64,000 nt of DNA, taken from the NCBI RefSeq assembly GCF_000775285.1, contig NZ_JJML01000015.1, forward strand, positions 59,570-123,569. Direction: 5' to 3'. Position numbers and translations under genes: made by a program. Of this stretch, positions 1 through 9,272 are shown piece after piece. This DNA is from Neosynechococcus sphagnicola sy1 (GTDB taxonomy: Bacteria; Cyanobacteriota; Cyanobacteriia; Neosynechococcales; Neosynechococcaceae). Position 1 is the first letter of the stretch. Every line of letters begins with the position of its first letter. The notes beneath the pieces are model-generated. The model made no database searches, had not been told where the DNA came from, and worked only from the letters and a program-made list of their open reading frames with translations.

Positions 1-810
1 GGTTCCGAGAAAAATATTAACCCCGCTGTACTGGTGGCAGCTCAAGAAGCAGGGGTGCAGGAGATTTATCGGGTGGGAGGTGCCCAGGCGATCGCCGCCC
101 TCGCCTACGGGACTGAAACCATCCCCAAAGTGGATGTGATTACTGGGCCAGGAAATATTTATGTGATGCTGGCCAAGAAGTTGGTCTATGGCACCGTGGG
201 CATCGATTCCCTAGCTGGGCCATCGGAAGTGTTGATTATTGCTGATGGGACAGCGAATCCCACCCATGTCGCGGCGGATCTCCTCGCTCAGGCGGAACAT
301 GATGCCATGGCGGCGGCGATACTCCTGACTACCGATACTGCCCTCGCCCGCCAGGTCGTTGCCGAGGTGGAACGGCAACTGACTAACCACCCTCGGCGCT
401 TACTCACCGAGAAGGCGATCGCCCATTATGGGCTGATTGTGATCGTTGAGTCTCTTGATGCCGCAGCGGAACTGGCCAATGAGTTTGCTCCTGAGCACCT
501 AGAACTGGAGGTTACTGACCCTTGGGAGATCGTGCCTAAGATTCGCCATGCTGGGGCAATTTTTCTGGGGACCTCCACACCGGAGGCGGTAGGAGATTAT
601 TTGGCGGGTCCCAATCATACCCTGCCCACATCGGGTGCAGCTCGCTATGCTTCAGCCCTGAGCGTCGAGACTTTCCTGAAATATTCCAGCTTGATTCAAT
701 ATTCTCCCGCTGCCCTCCAGAAAGTGTCCCATGCCATTCAGGTTTTGGCTCAAGCTGAGGGTCTGCCCTCCCATGCCGATTCAGTGCGGCTGCGAACGGA
801 AGGCAGTTGA
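1..810 (+). CDS. hisD: Histidinol dehydrogenase, C-terminal part (cut by window start)
   Basis: This enzyme makes the last two oxidations of histidine synthesis, L-histidinol to L-histidine with NAD, in the cytosol. The frame is open from base 1, so the N-terminus lies outside the window. Visible family marks are ITGPGNIYV, GIDSLAGPSEV, QAEHD (Gln and His zinc ligands), EHLEL (catalytic Glu-His pair), GDYLAGPNHTLPT (Asp ligand) and a late SHADSVRLR (His ligand). All known metal and catalytic residues of this half are intact. It is followed after 48 nt by a universal stress protein on the same strand, with no obvious shared function. Confidence 0.97.
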   Translation, partial: GSEKNINPAVLVAAQEAGVQEIYRVGGAQAIAALAYGTETIPKVDVITGPGNIYVMLAKKLVYGTVGIDSLAGPSEVLIIADGTANPTHVAADLLAQAEHDAMAAAILLTTDTALARQVVAEVERQLTNHPRRLLTEKAIAHYGLIVIVESLDAAAELANEFAPEHLELEVTDPWEIVPKIRHAGAIFLGTSTPEAVGDYLAGPNHTLPTSGAARYASALSVETFLKYSSLIQYSPAALQKVSHAIQVLAQAEGLPSHADSVRLRTEGS

Positions 811-858
811 CAGTTGAATCTGAAATCTCACTAGCCGTTACAGCGAGGAGCATCTTTC

Positions 859-1290
859 GTGCCCAAAATTATTCTGGTGGCCCTTGATTGCGGCACAGAG
901 TTAGCAGATCTCGTCCTCCAGTCCCTCGATACATTAAACCTCCAGCCAGACACCCAGATCATCCTCTGCCATGTGATCCCAGTCGTAGCATCAGAGGGAG
1001 AACTGGTTGCTGATCGACCTCACGATCCAGATTTAGAGCAGCAATTGCAAACTTACCAGACAGATCTGTCCTGCCCCAGCCAGTTAGAAATGGTCGCGGG
1101 TGATCCGGCAGAAGAAATTGTTCGTTTGGCGCATATCTACAAGGCAGAGTTGATTGTCATTGGCAGTCGGGGACTCACGGGATTGAAGCGGATTTTGCAG
1201 GGGTCTGTCAGTAGTCAAGTGGTGGCTGATGCCCCCTGCTCCGTGTTGGTGGTGAAATTAAGTGAGCCTGGGGTGGTGTTTAACGGGTGA
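859..1290 (+). CDS. Universal stress protein, UspA family
   Basis: A single-domain UspA-fold protein of 143 residues, the usual size. The C-terminal half carries the ATP-binding signature G-x2-G-x9-G-S (GSRG then GSVS) followed by APCSVLVV, so it probably belongs to the ATP-binding class. The start is GTG, with a GAGG Shine-Dalgarno-like stretch at 845-848. Its stop overlaps the convergent secreted-protein gene by 11 nt. Its role is expected to be cytosolic stress response; the partner is unknown. Confidence 0.9.
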   Translation: MPKIILVALDCGTELADLVLQSLDTLNLQPDTQIILCHVIPVVASEGELVADRPHDPDLEQQLQTYQTDLSCPSQLEMVAGDPAEEIVRLAHIYKAELIVIGSRGLTGLKRILQGSVSSQVVADAPCSVLVVKLSEPGVVFNG

Positions 1291-1831
1291 GGGAGTCCGT
1301 CAGGATATAGAGGTTGGGGCAATAGGGGGAATTGACTGCGGGTGTGGCACACTGACTGGTGACGGCAATACTCTCAACATTCTGTAAATCCACCAACCAT
1401 TGCACGGGTCTGCCACTCATCACAGGTTTGGTTTGGTAAATTTTGCCATCTCGGTAGATGGATACCAGAATACTGGTGACCTCATCGACATGAAAATCTC
1501 CATCCTGGAGGCCAACCGTTAAGGTCAAGGTTTTTAAGGGCGGGGCACTGCCAATGGAATTTAAGTTACAGACGACCTCAGCAACTTCACTCTGACGCAA
1601 TCCATAGTCTAAGGAGCGGCCCATGTAAGCGACAGTATCGTAGTACTGACGACCAATGGAAATGGGCTGTGCTACGTGCCAATAATCGCCGATGCCCACC
1701 CGAGTACAGGTGAGGTCTGAAAGCGTAAGTGAGTCAGGGGGTTGCGCGTGGGCGAGGGGGGGAACTGCCCCCACCACAAGGGGAACTGCTAGACCGACAA
1801 CCGTACTTGAGACAATGCGACGCAGATTCAT
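1280..1831 (-). CDS. Secreted protein of unknown function
   Basis: The frame opens at 1846, but the ATG at 1831 (MNLRR) is preceded by GGAGG four bases upstream, so I choose it. The first ~30 residues form a signal peptide: basic NLRR, a hydrophobic VVGLAVPLVVGAV core, and an AHA-Q cleavage site. The mature part (~150 aa) has four cysteines, which may form disulfides, and no motif I recognise. I would expect a periplasmic protein. It converges on the upstream stress-protein gene with an 11-nt overlap. Confidence 0.75.
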   Translation of the reverse strand: MNLRRIVSSTVVGLAVPLVVGAVPPLAHAQPPDSLTLSDLTCTRVGIGDYWHVAQPISIGRQYYDTVAYMGRSLDYGLRQSEVAEVVCNLNSIGSAPPLKTLTLTVGLQDGDFHVDEVTSILVSIYRDGKIYQTKPVMSGRPVQWLVDLQNVESIAVTSQCATPAVNSPYCPNLYILTDSLTR

Positions 1832-2165
1832 AGGGCCTCCATGCAATGACCTGAGGTTGAGATAGAGCGTTGGTCAGGTAGCTTAGAACCAGCCTCTCAA
1901 ACGCCAATACTGAGAGGCTGCCTGACATACCATTGCCCAAAGCTTTGGGTGATGGCTATAGGACTGGATTGGCTGATACGTCTACCATCATGGCAAAGGA
2001 AGTAGATAAAATGTCCATTTCTACCCCATCACGATTGCCAATCGGCATCTGTTCAAGAGAAGTTACGCTGGGATTCAAGGATGTATCAATGAAGATTCAT
2101 CCCGTACGCCAGCTTACCGCCTGTTTTGGGGAAGACTGAGGCTAGACCCCCCCGCGCGGCTGGCC
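1832..2165. other. Intergenic region with a 10-bp hairpin
   Basis: No convincing gene lies between the secreted protein and the sugar transferase. A perfect 10-bp inverted repeat (1890-1899 and 1911-1920, loop 11 nt) is present without a T tract on either strand. It is therefore not a clear terminator and could be a regulatory or processing hairpin. The rest shows nothing recognisable. The promoters of both divergent genes must lie here. Confidence 0.5.
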
Positions 2166-3605
2166 ATGAACCCCCTTTGCACCCACCCCGGTAAATCTGT
2201 GCCGACTGATCTGCGTGCTCCCCTCCAACTCAGGTTTTCAGGCTTCTGCAACCGTTCTCGGTTGTGGGGGTTGGTGCTGTTCAGTAGTGATGGGCTGGCC
2301 CTAGCGCTGTCCTGGAAATTGGCCGCCACCTTGAACCGCCCCTATTTACCTCTGCCCCCCCAGTTGGTGTGGTGGGATTGGCTAGGATTACCCAGTTTAT
2401 TCTGGGTTTTTACAGCCATGACACTGGTGGTTCTAGCCTGGCATGGCTTTTATAGTTTGCCTGCCCAAGGAAAAAGCTACGTTCGAACCGGACAATTGGT
2501 GAGTCTCATGTACTTACTAGCCTTGGTGTTGCAGTACTTCTATGACCCCAAGTTAGACCCTCCGCGATCGCTATTTTTTACCGCCTGGGTCAGTAGTGTG
2601 GTGCTGATCGTTGGCATGCGGCTACTGACAACCCTGCTGCTGCGACAGTTGATGGGGACAGCGGTGAAAGTGTTTTTAATTGCCCCCGCAGAGCGATTGA
2701 CACGACTGGCTAAAACTTTAAAGCGCCATCCCCACTATCAGGTGGTGGGAGCGGCCCTAGCGACAACGGTGAACACCCCGGCCACCCTTGAGGCAATTTT
2801 GGCGGCTGGGACAGAAGAGGTACTGGCGGAGCAATTGCCAGAAATGGAATTGGCGTCAAGTTTCTACTGGCAGTTGCGCCGCTTTGACATTACACTGCGC
2901 CTAGTACCTACTAGCTTAGATACGCTTTATCGCCGAGGGCTGTCAGAGATTTTTGCGGGGGTACCCACCCTGCGGATCACAGCTCCGTTCTTCAATGGCT
3001 GGGACTATCGCTTGAAGCGATTGATCGACTTTTTGGGGGCATTGGTGGCACTGCTACTCCTGTCGCCTTTGTTGATCGGGGTGGCGATCGCCATCAAACT
3101 CTCTTCCCCAGGGGCGGTGTTTTTCTGTCAAGAACGGGTGGGATTGCATGGCAAGGTCTTCCAGATGTGGAAGTTTCGCACCATGATTCCCAATGCCTCC
3201 GAGTGGCAAACCACCCTGGAAAAGCGCAACCAGACCCAAGATGGGATTATGTTCAAAATTAAGGATGATCCCCGGATTATCCCCGTGGGGCATTTTTTAC
3301 GGCGCACCAGCATTGATGAACTGCCCCAGCTGTTTAATGTCCTTCTGGGTCAAATGAGCTTGGTGGGACCACGCCCTTTACCCCTGCGGGATGTGGAGCG
3401 GTTTGCTCCCTGGCACCATATTCGCCATCAGGTATTGCCGGGGATTACGGGACTCTGGCAAATTTCGGGGCGATCGCAGATTGCGGACTTTAATGAAGCC
3501 GCCCGCCTGGATCTGTACTACATTGACAACTGGTCGCTGAATCTGGACTTAGAGATTTTATTAGAGACGGTGCAGATTATCCTGTTTGGCCAAGGTGCCT
3601 ACTAA
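2166..3605 (+). CDS. Polyprenyl-phosphate sugar-1-phosphate transferase (WcaJ/CpsE type)
   Basis: This integral membrane protein starts exopolysaccharide or O-antigen repeat units by moving a hexose-1-phosphate from a nucleotide sugar onto undecaprenyl phosphate. Hydrophobic segments occupy roughly residues 35-160, followed by a CoA-binding-like linker. The bacterial sugar-transferase domain starts near residue 280 (LKRLIDFLGA with one membrane anchor), then KFRTM near 335, RRTSIDELPQ near 380 and SLVGPRP near 403, the family hallmarks. The length of 479 aa is normal for the full-length polyisoprenyl transferase class. The ATG at 2166 has no strong ribosome site; a nearby in-frame start is possible. 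The sugar specificity cannot be read from the sequence. Confidence 0.93.
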   Translation: MNPLCTHPGKSVPTDLRAPLQLRFSGFCNRSRLWGLVLFSSDGLALALSWKLAATLNRPYLPLPPQLVWWDWLGLPSLFWVFTAMTLVVLAWHGFYSLPAQGKSYVRTGQLVSLMYLLALVLQYFYDPKLDPPRSLFFTAWVSSVVLIVGMRLLTTLLLRQLMGTAVKVFLIAPAERLTRLAKTLKRHPHYQVVGAALATTVNTPATLEAILAAGTEEVLAEQLPEMELASSFYWQLRRFDITLRLVPTSLDTLYRRGLSEIFAGVPTLRITAPFFNGWDYRLKRLIDFLGALVALLLLSPLLIGVAIAIKLSSPGAVFFCQERVGLHGKVFQMWKFRTMIPNASEWQTTLEKRNQTQDGIMFKIKDDPRIIPVGHFLRRTSIDELPQLFNVLLGQMSLVGPRPLPLRDVERFAPWHHIRHQVLPGITGLWQISGRSQIADFNEAARLDLYYIDNWSLNLDLEILLETVQIILFGQGAY

Positions 3606-3674
3606 AACCCGTGAGTTCAGCCGCAGATCGATATCATGGGGAAGAACCCTGTATGCTCGCCCAGGAGCCGCAAT

Positions 3675-4468
3675 ATGTTGGAGCTATATCAGTTTGAACT
3701 GTCCCACTACTGCGAGAAGGTGCGCCTGATCCTGGATTACAAGGGATTGGAGTACCGCAAAATCGACGTTACCCCTGGTCTCGGACAGCTGGATGTCTTT
3801 AAGCTATCCGGACAGCGCCAAGTTCCCGTTCTCAAGGATGGCAATCAAGTCATTGCCGACTCAACGGCGATCGCAAAATATTTGGAGCATCACTATCCCG
3901 ATCGCCCGATTCTGCCGACCAACCCCAAACAACGGGGCCTCTGTTGGCTGATCGAGTCCTGGGCGGATCAGTCCCTGGGTCTCAATGGGCGCATTGCCCT
4001 GTTGAATACCATTAGTCAGGATGCTGATTTTCGCACCGCTCTGCTGCCCACCGCCTTACCAGAGTCCCTGAAATCTCTGGTTGGTGCTGTTCCCAGTGAC
4101 GTGTTCAAAATTCTGGGGGCGGGGGTAGGGTTAACGCCCGAGGTGATCAAGGCCGCTCACACCGCCCTAGAACAAGATCTCGAAGCCCTGTGTTATCTGT
4201 TGTTGGGGGAAGAGCATGGCTACTTAGTGGCGGATCATCCCACCCTGGCTGATTTTGCCGTTGCTGGCATGAGTTTGTATTTCAAAATTCCCGAGGGCCC
4301 CTATCTCGATTTGCCCCCGGCTATCCGGGGGGATGGGGGTACCCGGTTTAGCGGATATCGGCACCTTTGAGCCGTTTTTTTAGTTGGCGCGATCGCCTGT
4401 ATGCTCAATATCGCCGCCCCCTGGGTGATAGCAGTGACTCTGGCCCCACCGCAATTCCGGTGGATTAA
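3675..4468 (+). CDS. Glutathione S-transferase family protein (two frameshifts near the 3' end)
   Basis: The N-terminal thioredoxin-like domain (LYQFELSHYCEKVRL, then RQVPVLKDG and ADSTAIAKYLE) and helical C-terminal domain mark a soluble GST. I choose the ATG at 3675 because AGGAG lies just upstream. The uncorrected frame stops at 4370. Removing one G from the G run at 4335-4339 and one T from T7 at 4375-4381 gives a natural ending (GVPGLADIGTFEPFF, then WRDRLYAQYRRPL) and a stop at 4466-4468. The corrected gene ends 12 nt before the convergent anti-sigma gene. The substrate is unknown. Confidence 0.85.
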
Positions 4469-4480
4469 GCAGTAACAAGT

Positions 4481-5080
4481 TCAAGACGGGGGCGAGGCAG
4501 CAGACGATACCATGAAATATTCATTGTCCAGGGAGGTGCGGACAAAGACTAAACAGCCTGCCTGGGTGATGGGTTGGTGGATGGAGCCGGATTGGGAGGA
4601 GATGCGATCTCCGGGGTAATAGACAACACCATCCAGTACTAGATCCCCTTCCAGGACAACAATTTCTTCGTCACTGCCATGGCGATGGCGGGGAAACACC
4701 ACCCCCGGCATCGCCCGGAGAAATACACTGATCTCCCGTTTCTGTAAGTTTTCCGAAAGTTTGCCCATCCTCACTCCGGTGAAGGGATGCGGTTCCCAGA
4801 GCACCTGGGTGGATTGCTGGATTAAATCTCCCAGGAAGGTGGGTTGCTCCACCGAGTCAGCGGCGATCCGCTGCCATAAGCGACCCTTGAGATCAGGTGC
4901 CAGGGGGATGGGGGGAGCACTGTAGGCCAGGGCTGCAACCGTCCTTTGGTAGGCAGCTAATTCCGTTGCCAGATCGGGAACCGTCGCCATCACAACCGCC
5001 AACTCCCCTGCCTCCGTGTCATTGAGGAGGTTGAGGGCGTGGAGGGCGGCTAATTCACTCAAGGCATCCCGGTTTTCCAT
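4481..5080 (-). CDS. ChrR-like anti-sigma factor with C-terminal cupin domain
   Basis: This is the likely antagonist of the ECF sigma factor encoded 61 nt upstream on the same strand. The N-terminal ~75 residues resemble the anti-sigma helical bundle (ELAALHALNLLNDTEAGEL). The C-terminal half is a cupin with the metal-ligand pattern HRHGSDEE and a later His (GSIHQPI), as in ChrR, which senses singlet oxygen or redox stress. The usual zinc anti-sigma motif H-x3-C-x2-C is absent from the N-terminal domain. Zinc binding there is therefore doubtful, and any sensing should rest on the cupin. The length of 199 aa fits the ChrR family. Confidence 0.85.
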   Translation of the reverse strand: MENRDALSELAALHALNLLNDTEAGELAVVMATVPDLATELAAYQRTVAALAYSAPPIPLAPDLKGRLWQRIAADSVEQPTFLGDLIQQSTQVLWEPHPFTGVRMGKLSENLQKREISVFLRAMPGVVFPRHRHGSDEEIVVLEGDLVLDGVVYYPGDRISSQSGSIHQPITQAGCLVFVRTSLDNEYFMVSSAASPPS

Positions 5081-5141
5081 GGAAGTCTATTGGCAGGGGG
5101 CTAGGTGGGTGATGGTGGCTAGTTGCTTCATCTTAACCTGC

Positions 5142-5714
5142 TCAATTCATCTCATCGGGGATTGCTAGGGTCAAGCGTAACTTGCTGAGTCCCAGACGAA
5201 TTCGGGTTTTCACGGTGCCTAAGGAAGTTCCAGTTTGGGTGGCAATTTCAGCGTGGGTCAGCCCCTGATAGTAAGCCAGTTCGATCACCTGCCGCTGTTC
5301 CGCAGGCAATTGGGTCAAGGCCGACTGCACACTGGCACGACGTTCCAAGATCCAGGCCACTTCCACCGGGTCTAGCGGGGGCGACTGAAGTTGAGTAGCT
5401 GTTTGGGAGGCCACCAGGCTTCGTGCCGATCGCTGTAACTTGCGTAGGCGATCGAGGGCGCGGCTGCGCGTCAATAGAAACAGCCAGCTATCCACCTGTC
5501 CCCGTTGAGCATCATAGCGCCCAGCTGTGCGCCAAACCTGAGTCCAGACATCCAGCACCACTTCCTCGGCTTCCTCCGCCGACCCGAGAATTTTGAAGCT
5601 CACAGCATAGAGGACGCGAGCATAGCGGTCATAGAGTTCTGAGAGGGCGGTTTGGTCGTGTTGGGCAATCCGAGCCAGGAGGGAAGCGTCATTGCTTGAC
5701 GGCTGAATGGTCAT
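5142..5714 (-). CDS. ECF (group 4) RNA polymerase sigma factor
   Basis: At 190 aa it carries sigma region 2 (LYDRYARVLYAVSFKIL, then EEAEEVVLDVWTQVW) and region 4 (LAYYQGLTHAEIA, then GTVKTRIRLGLSKLR), but no regions 1 or 3, which defines an ECF sigma. It directs polymerase to a stress regulon and is probably held by the cupin anti-sigma factor downstream. Possible targets include its own operon and perhaps the MFS and ferritin-like genes further upstream on the same strand, but that is inference. The ATG at 5714 begins MTIQPSS. Confidence 0.95.
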   Translation of the reverse strand: MTIQPSSNDASLLARIAQHDQTALSELYDRYARVLYAVSFKILGSAEEAEEVVLDVWTQVWRTAGRYDAQRGQVDSWLFLLTRSRALDRLRKLQRSARSLVASQTATQLQSPPLDPVEVAWILERRASVQSALTQLPAEQRQVIELAYYQGLTHAEIATQTGTSLGTVKTRIRLGLSKLRLTLAIPDEMN

Positions 5715-5817
5715 CGAGGCGGACTGACATCTGCGAGAGAGGGTGATGCCATTTAATCACAGGATGACAGAGGCGGACAGAGGGTGGGAGGGTACCCCAC
5801 AGGTTGTCCTCACAGCC

Positions 5818-7041
5818 TCAATCGTGAATAGCTGAGCCACGCCGCTGGTGCACTGTCAGGCAGAGGGCTACCAATGCCAGAGCCGCGATCGCCCCTGGAA
5901 TTGCCATCAACGTCGTGAAAGTCTCTCCCGATTGTTGCAAGGCCGAGAGCAAGGCAGTGGACCCACCCAGCCCCCCAAACAGCAGTCCCGTTGCCAGACC
6001 AGCGCGATCGCGGGGCAACATCCCTAGGGCCAGGGGAATCTGGCTTTCAAACACCAAGCCAAAAGCACCCCCAGCCAGCAGCACCATGCTGCAAGCGATC
6101 ACGGGGCTAGGAGCCAACGCTGCCCCTCCCAGGCAGGCGAGCGCCAAGGCCAGTCCCCCCAGCATCGTCAATGCCCCTCCGAAGCGCTCGATCACCCTCC
6201 CCGCCGGCATTGCCGCCACGGCAGACACCAACAGAATCATCGACGTGATCCATGGCGGGGTGACGCCAAGAGCGGGCTGGAGCAGGGGAGGAAACGTCCT
6301 CAGCAGCAAGTTACTCAGGAAGCCAGCACCCCATCCAATACCCAAAATACAGCCCATTTGCAGCGGGACGAGGGGCGATCGCCCCTCCCCAGCAGCGGGA
6401 AACAAATCACCGGGGGGCATGGTTTTATAGAGCAGGGTTGCCGCTACCACCAGGGCGATCGCTCCGAGCAGGAAGGTGAGGGAAGCCCCCACAGACTGGA
6501 GGAACATCGTCAGCACCGGGGCCAAGGCACCGATGAGACCAAAGACAACCGTGAGGGCCACGTTGGCTTCCGGGAGGGCTTCCAGGGGAGCCGCCTGCCG
6601 CAACAATGCGATGACGGGGCCACGAAACAAGATCATCGATGCCACCCAAATCGTCATCAGGACGGGGATGCTCCAGCGGATTCCCGTGGGAATCTGCCCC
6701 TGAAGCAGCAGCGCCACGGCCACAAAGATTAAACCAGCCAGGGTAACCCCCGTGGTAATCAGGGGCAGGCGACTGCCAAATCGTTGCTGCATGCGATCGG
6801 AGAGTCCTCCCACCCCTGGTTCAATCAAGGCTCCCAAGCCCCCCTGAAGAATTTCCAACCAAGCTGCCAGTTTGACAAAACCCAGATGCTGAAGAATTTG
6901 AGGCTGATACAAGCCGTAGGCCAACCAGCTGATCATCACGGCGGTGAGGACAGCCGATAATCCCCAAACTTGTCGCCAGCAGATGGGAGCGGTGGATCGA
7001 GAGGAGGGCATCGGCAATGGCATTGAATTCATCGCATCCAT
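5818..7041 (-). CDS. Major facilitator superfamily transporter
   Basis: This is a 407-residue polytopic membrane protein with many hydrophobic segments across its whole length, consistent with the 12-helix MFS fold. An MFS motif-A-like loop after the second helix reads GGLSDRMQQRFGSR. The substrate cannot be told from sequence. Several methionines lie in the first 12 residues, so the exact start is uncertain. It lies between the ECF sigma gene and the ferritin-like gene, all on the minus strand, with gaps of 56-103 nt. Confidence 0.88.
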   Translation of the reverse strand: MDAMNSMPLPMPSSRSTAPICWRQVWGLSAVLTAVMISWLAYGLYQPQILQHLGFVKLAAWLEILQGGLGALIEPGVGGLSDRMQQRFGSRLPLITTGVTLAGLIFVAVALLLQGQIPTGIRWSIPVLMTIWVASMILFRGPVIALLRQAAPLEALPEANVALTVVFGLIGALAPVLTMFLQSVGASLTFLLGAIALVVAATLLYKTMPPGDLFPAAGEGRSPLVPLQMGCILGIGWGAGFLSNLLLRTFPPLLQPALGVTPPWITSMILLVSAVAAMPAGRVIERFGGALTMLGGLALALACLGGAALAPSPVIACSMVLLAGGAFGLVFESQIPLALGMLPRDRAGLATGLLFGGLGGSTALLSALQQSGETFTTLMAIPGAIAALALVALCLTVHQRRGSAIHD

Positions 7042-7097
7042 TGTGTCCTGTGACCTTCGCCAGCGGCGGCTTGGTTAGGGAAAGTTAGCAGTCGATA

Positions 7098-7764
7098 CTA
7101 GACCTTGAGAATCCAGCTATTGCGGGTCTCGGCACTGATAAAGGCCGCTGGTACCACCACCAGATCAACCCCTAGGGACTTAAATGCAGCCCGGATAATC
7201 GTGGCATGACTGGCTTCATTGGAGCCAATACTGGCTCCGGCGGTAATCAGGGCCGGGGTTTTGAATCCCGCAATCTCAGTGCCGTAGGCGATCGCGGCAT
7301 CGGTTTCTAAGGCCAACGCTAACTTGGCAATATTGACATCCGAGTCTAGTCCGCCTTCCTGACGACTGAGATAGGAGGAGAGATCATAGCTAGACTCCGC
7401 CATCACCGGGGTGCCCCCCGAACTTGCTGACGACCATAGCCAACGTATCCCGGTGTTTTTTGTGATCCCCTTGATTGGCTAAGGCAATACTGAGCACGGC
7501 TTTACCGACGGCGGTCTCCGTCAGCTTGCTGGCCGCCGCACCGTAGGCCCAGATGGCTTGGTGCTCATAGAACAGCGCTTTGTTGAGAATTTGGATGTCA
7601 TGCTGTGGATCGCCAGCGGGGCTGGCAGCCACCCGGTTCCCCCAAAAAGGGAGTCCAAAGGCACCCGCCGCACCCACCGCAGTTCCCACCGTGAGCAGGT
7701 TGCGGCGAGACAATCCCCCAGAGCGACGGGGGGTGCTAGCCAAAGGGGCATGTTTACGATTCAT
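7098..7764 (-). CDS. Tat-exported ferritin-like protein (DUF4439 type; one frameshift)
   Basis: The N-terminus has a twin-arginine signal (SRRNLLTVGTAVG followed by a hydrophobic stretch), so the protein should be exported folded. The mature part is a ferritin-like helical bundle with carboxylate/His residues (KALFYEHQAIWAYGA, then NQGDHKKHRDTL and, late, GSNEASHATII). The frame breaks at C6 7414-7419. Removing one base joins SKFGGTPVMAESSYD smoothly to the rest and gives ~221 aa. The ATG at 7764 is preceded by AGGAGAGG. The role is unproven; metal or oxidant handling in the periplasm is plausible. Confidence 0.85.
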
Positions 7765-7917
7765 AGTCCTCTCCTGAACAATAAAAAATAGGCAGGTAAA
7801 AGTTGCACCAAGCCCTCCTAGCTCTGTGCTTTCCACCAACTTCAGCTGCGTCAGTCACCCATCTGAAGGGATATACAGGGATATACGCTGACTCCACTCA
7901 GTTGGATCTATGGATTT

Positions 7918-9266
7918 TTAGGCCACCCACTGCTGCTGGGCAAATCGCAGGGCAAAACTCGCTAGGATGATGGCAAAGAAGATCAGGGTGGGGTAGCCCC
8001 ATCGAGGATAACGGGCGAGCAAAATCCCCAGGGCGATCGCCCAGGAGACAACCCCATAGGCAATCCGATTCAGGGAATAGGTACTGCCCGAGCTAAGAAT
8101 CAGGGCTAAGGCGCAGTAACCATAAATCAGGACAATGGGACGGAGGGATTGACGACTCTGCCACAGCAGATAAGCGCCTCCAAAAATTGCCATAGCATTC
8201 AGCCAGGAATCCCCCCCCAGAATCCACTGCAATAACACCAAGCCACAGAAACCATAGCCCGTCGAGCCTCCCAGGTGGGTGCGAAACTTCAGCAACAGCC
8301 CAGCGGCGGCAATGGTCAGGGTAAACAATAGGGGATGGAGGGGATCTTTGACGGCTCCGGTGAATCGATCTACGGGGCCACTGGTCACCTGGGAGATTAA
8401 CTTCAGCCAGCCCGCCCAATCAACGCCAAGGGCTGGTCTCCAAGCCTTCTGAGCATGGATAAATGCCAGGGGATCTCCCAATCGCAACCCACAATAGACA
8501 CTAAACAACAACACCCCCGTTACTGCTGCCCCTCCTGCCAAGTAGGCGATCTCGGGTCGTCGTTCCCGCCAGGCGACAATCCAGAAAGCGGGCAATAAGG
8601 CCAATCCCGTCGGTCGGGTCGCCGTCGCCAAGGCTCCCCAAAGGGCAGTCTGCCCATACTGCTGGCAATCAAAGGCTCGCAGCGCCGCTGTACTCCATAA
8701 CAGAAACAAGCCTTCGGTGTAGGCCACGGTGCCAAATAGGGACAGGGGGCACCAGGCTAAAACCGCCGTGGCCCAGCGAGCAGCGGCCAGCCCATGACGC
8801 GCTGCTACCCAGCCATAGACAAGGCGCAATGCCCCCCAAAAGGCCAGATTATTTACCAAGGTGCCCGCCACTGCAAAGGGCAGTCCCAAGGTCATCACCC
8901 CTCGACTCAGCAAGGGGAACAGGGGAAAAAACGGCAGCGAAGGGAGCCGTGGAATGTTCATATCCTTGGGTGGCAATCAGTTGGTAGAAAATGCCATCCC
9001 GAGTGGACGAAGACCTCCCACCCAACCTTAGGGGTGACCCCTCCCGGTGGGACGGGCAGGGCAGGGGCTACCCACAACAAGACACTGACAATCAGCAGTC
9101 GACTCAACAACCACATACTGCCAACAAACCCCCAGGGGTGGTGCCAAGATTGTCTCAGCCAAGACCAAGAGCGACCTGACCAAGAGCGATGGGTACCTTG
9201 ATGCTGGATACCCGCCGCCCCATCCGCCGTTGGGTTCACAGGCTCTGAGGATTCCGAGAGGGACAT
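7918..9266 (-). CDS. PIG-V-like membrane mannosyltransferase (two frameshifts)
   Basis: This polytopic membrane protein resembles the GPI mannosyltransferase 2 (PIG-V) family, lipid-linked mannosyltransferases. The N-terminal helix (LLSRLLIVSVLLWV) and the loop SDGIFYQLIATQGYE, matching the family W-D/Y-IA-x-GY loop, lie in different frames from SLPFFPLFPLLSRG and the rest. Removing one base at C3 8998-9000 and one at A2 8940-8941 joins all parts into ~448 aa. It starts 6 nt after the RodZ-like stop, so it is the third gene of an operon with the pseudouridine synthase and the RodZ-like protein. The acceptor is unknown in bacteria. Confidence 0.8.
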
Positions 9267-9272
9267 GGCAGG

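Noticed and set aside
1933-2139. A 68-codon ORF between the secreted protein and the sugar transferase
   Set aside because: No ribosome site, no recognisable pattern, and atypical composition for a coding region.
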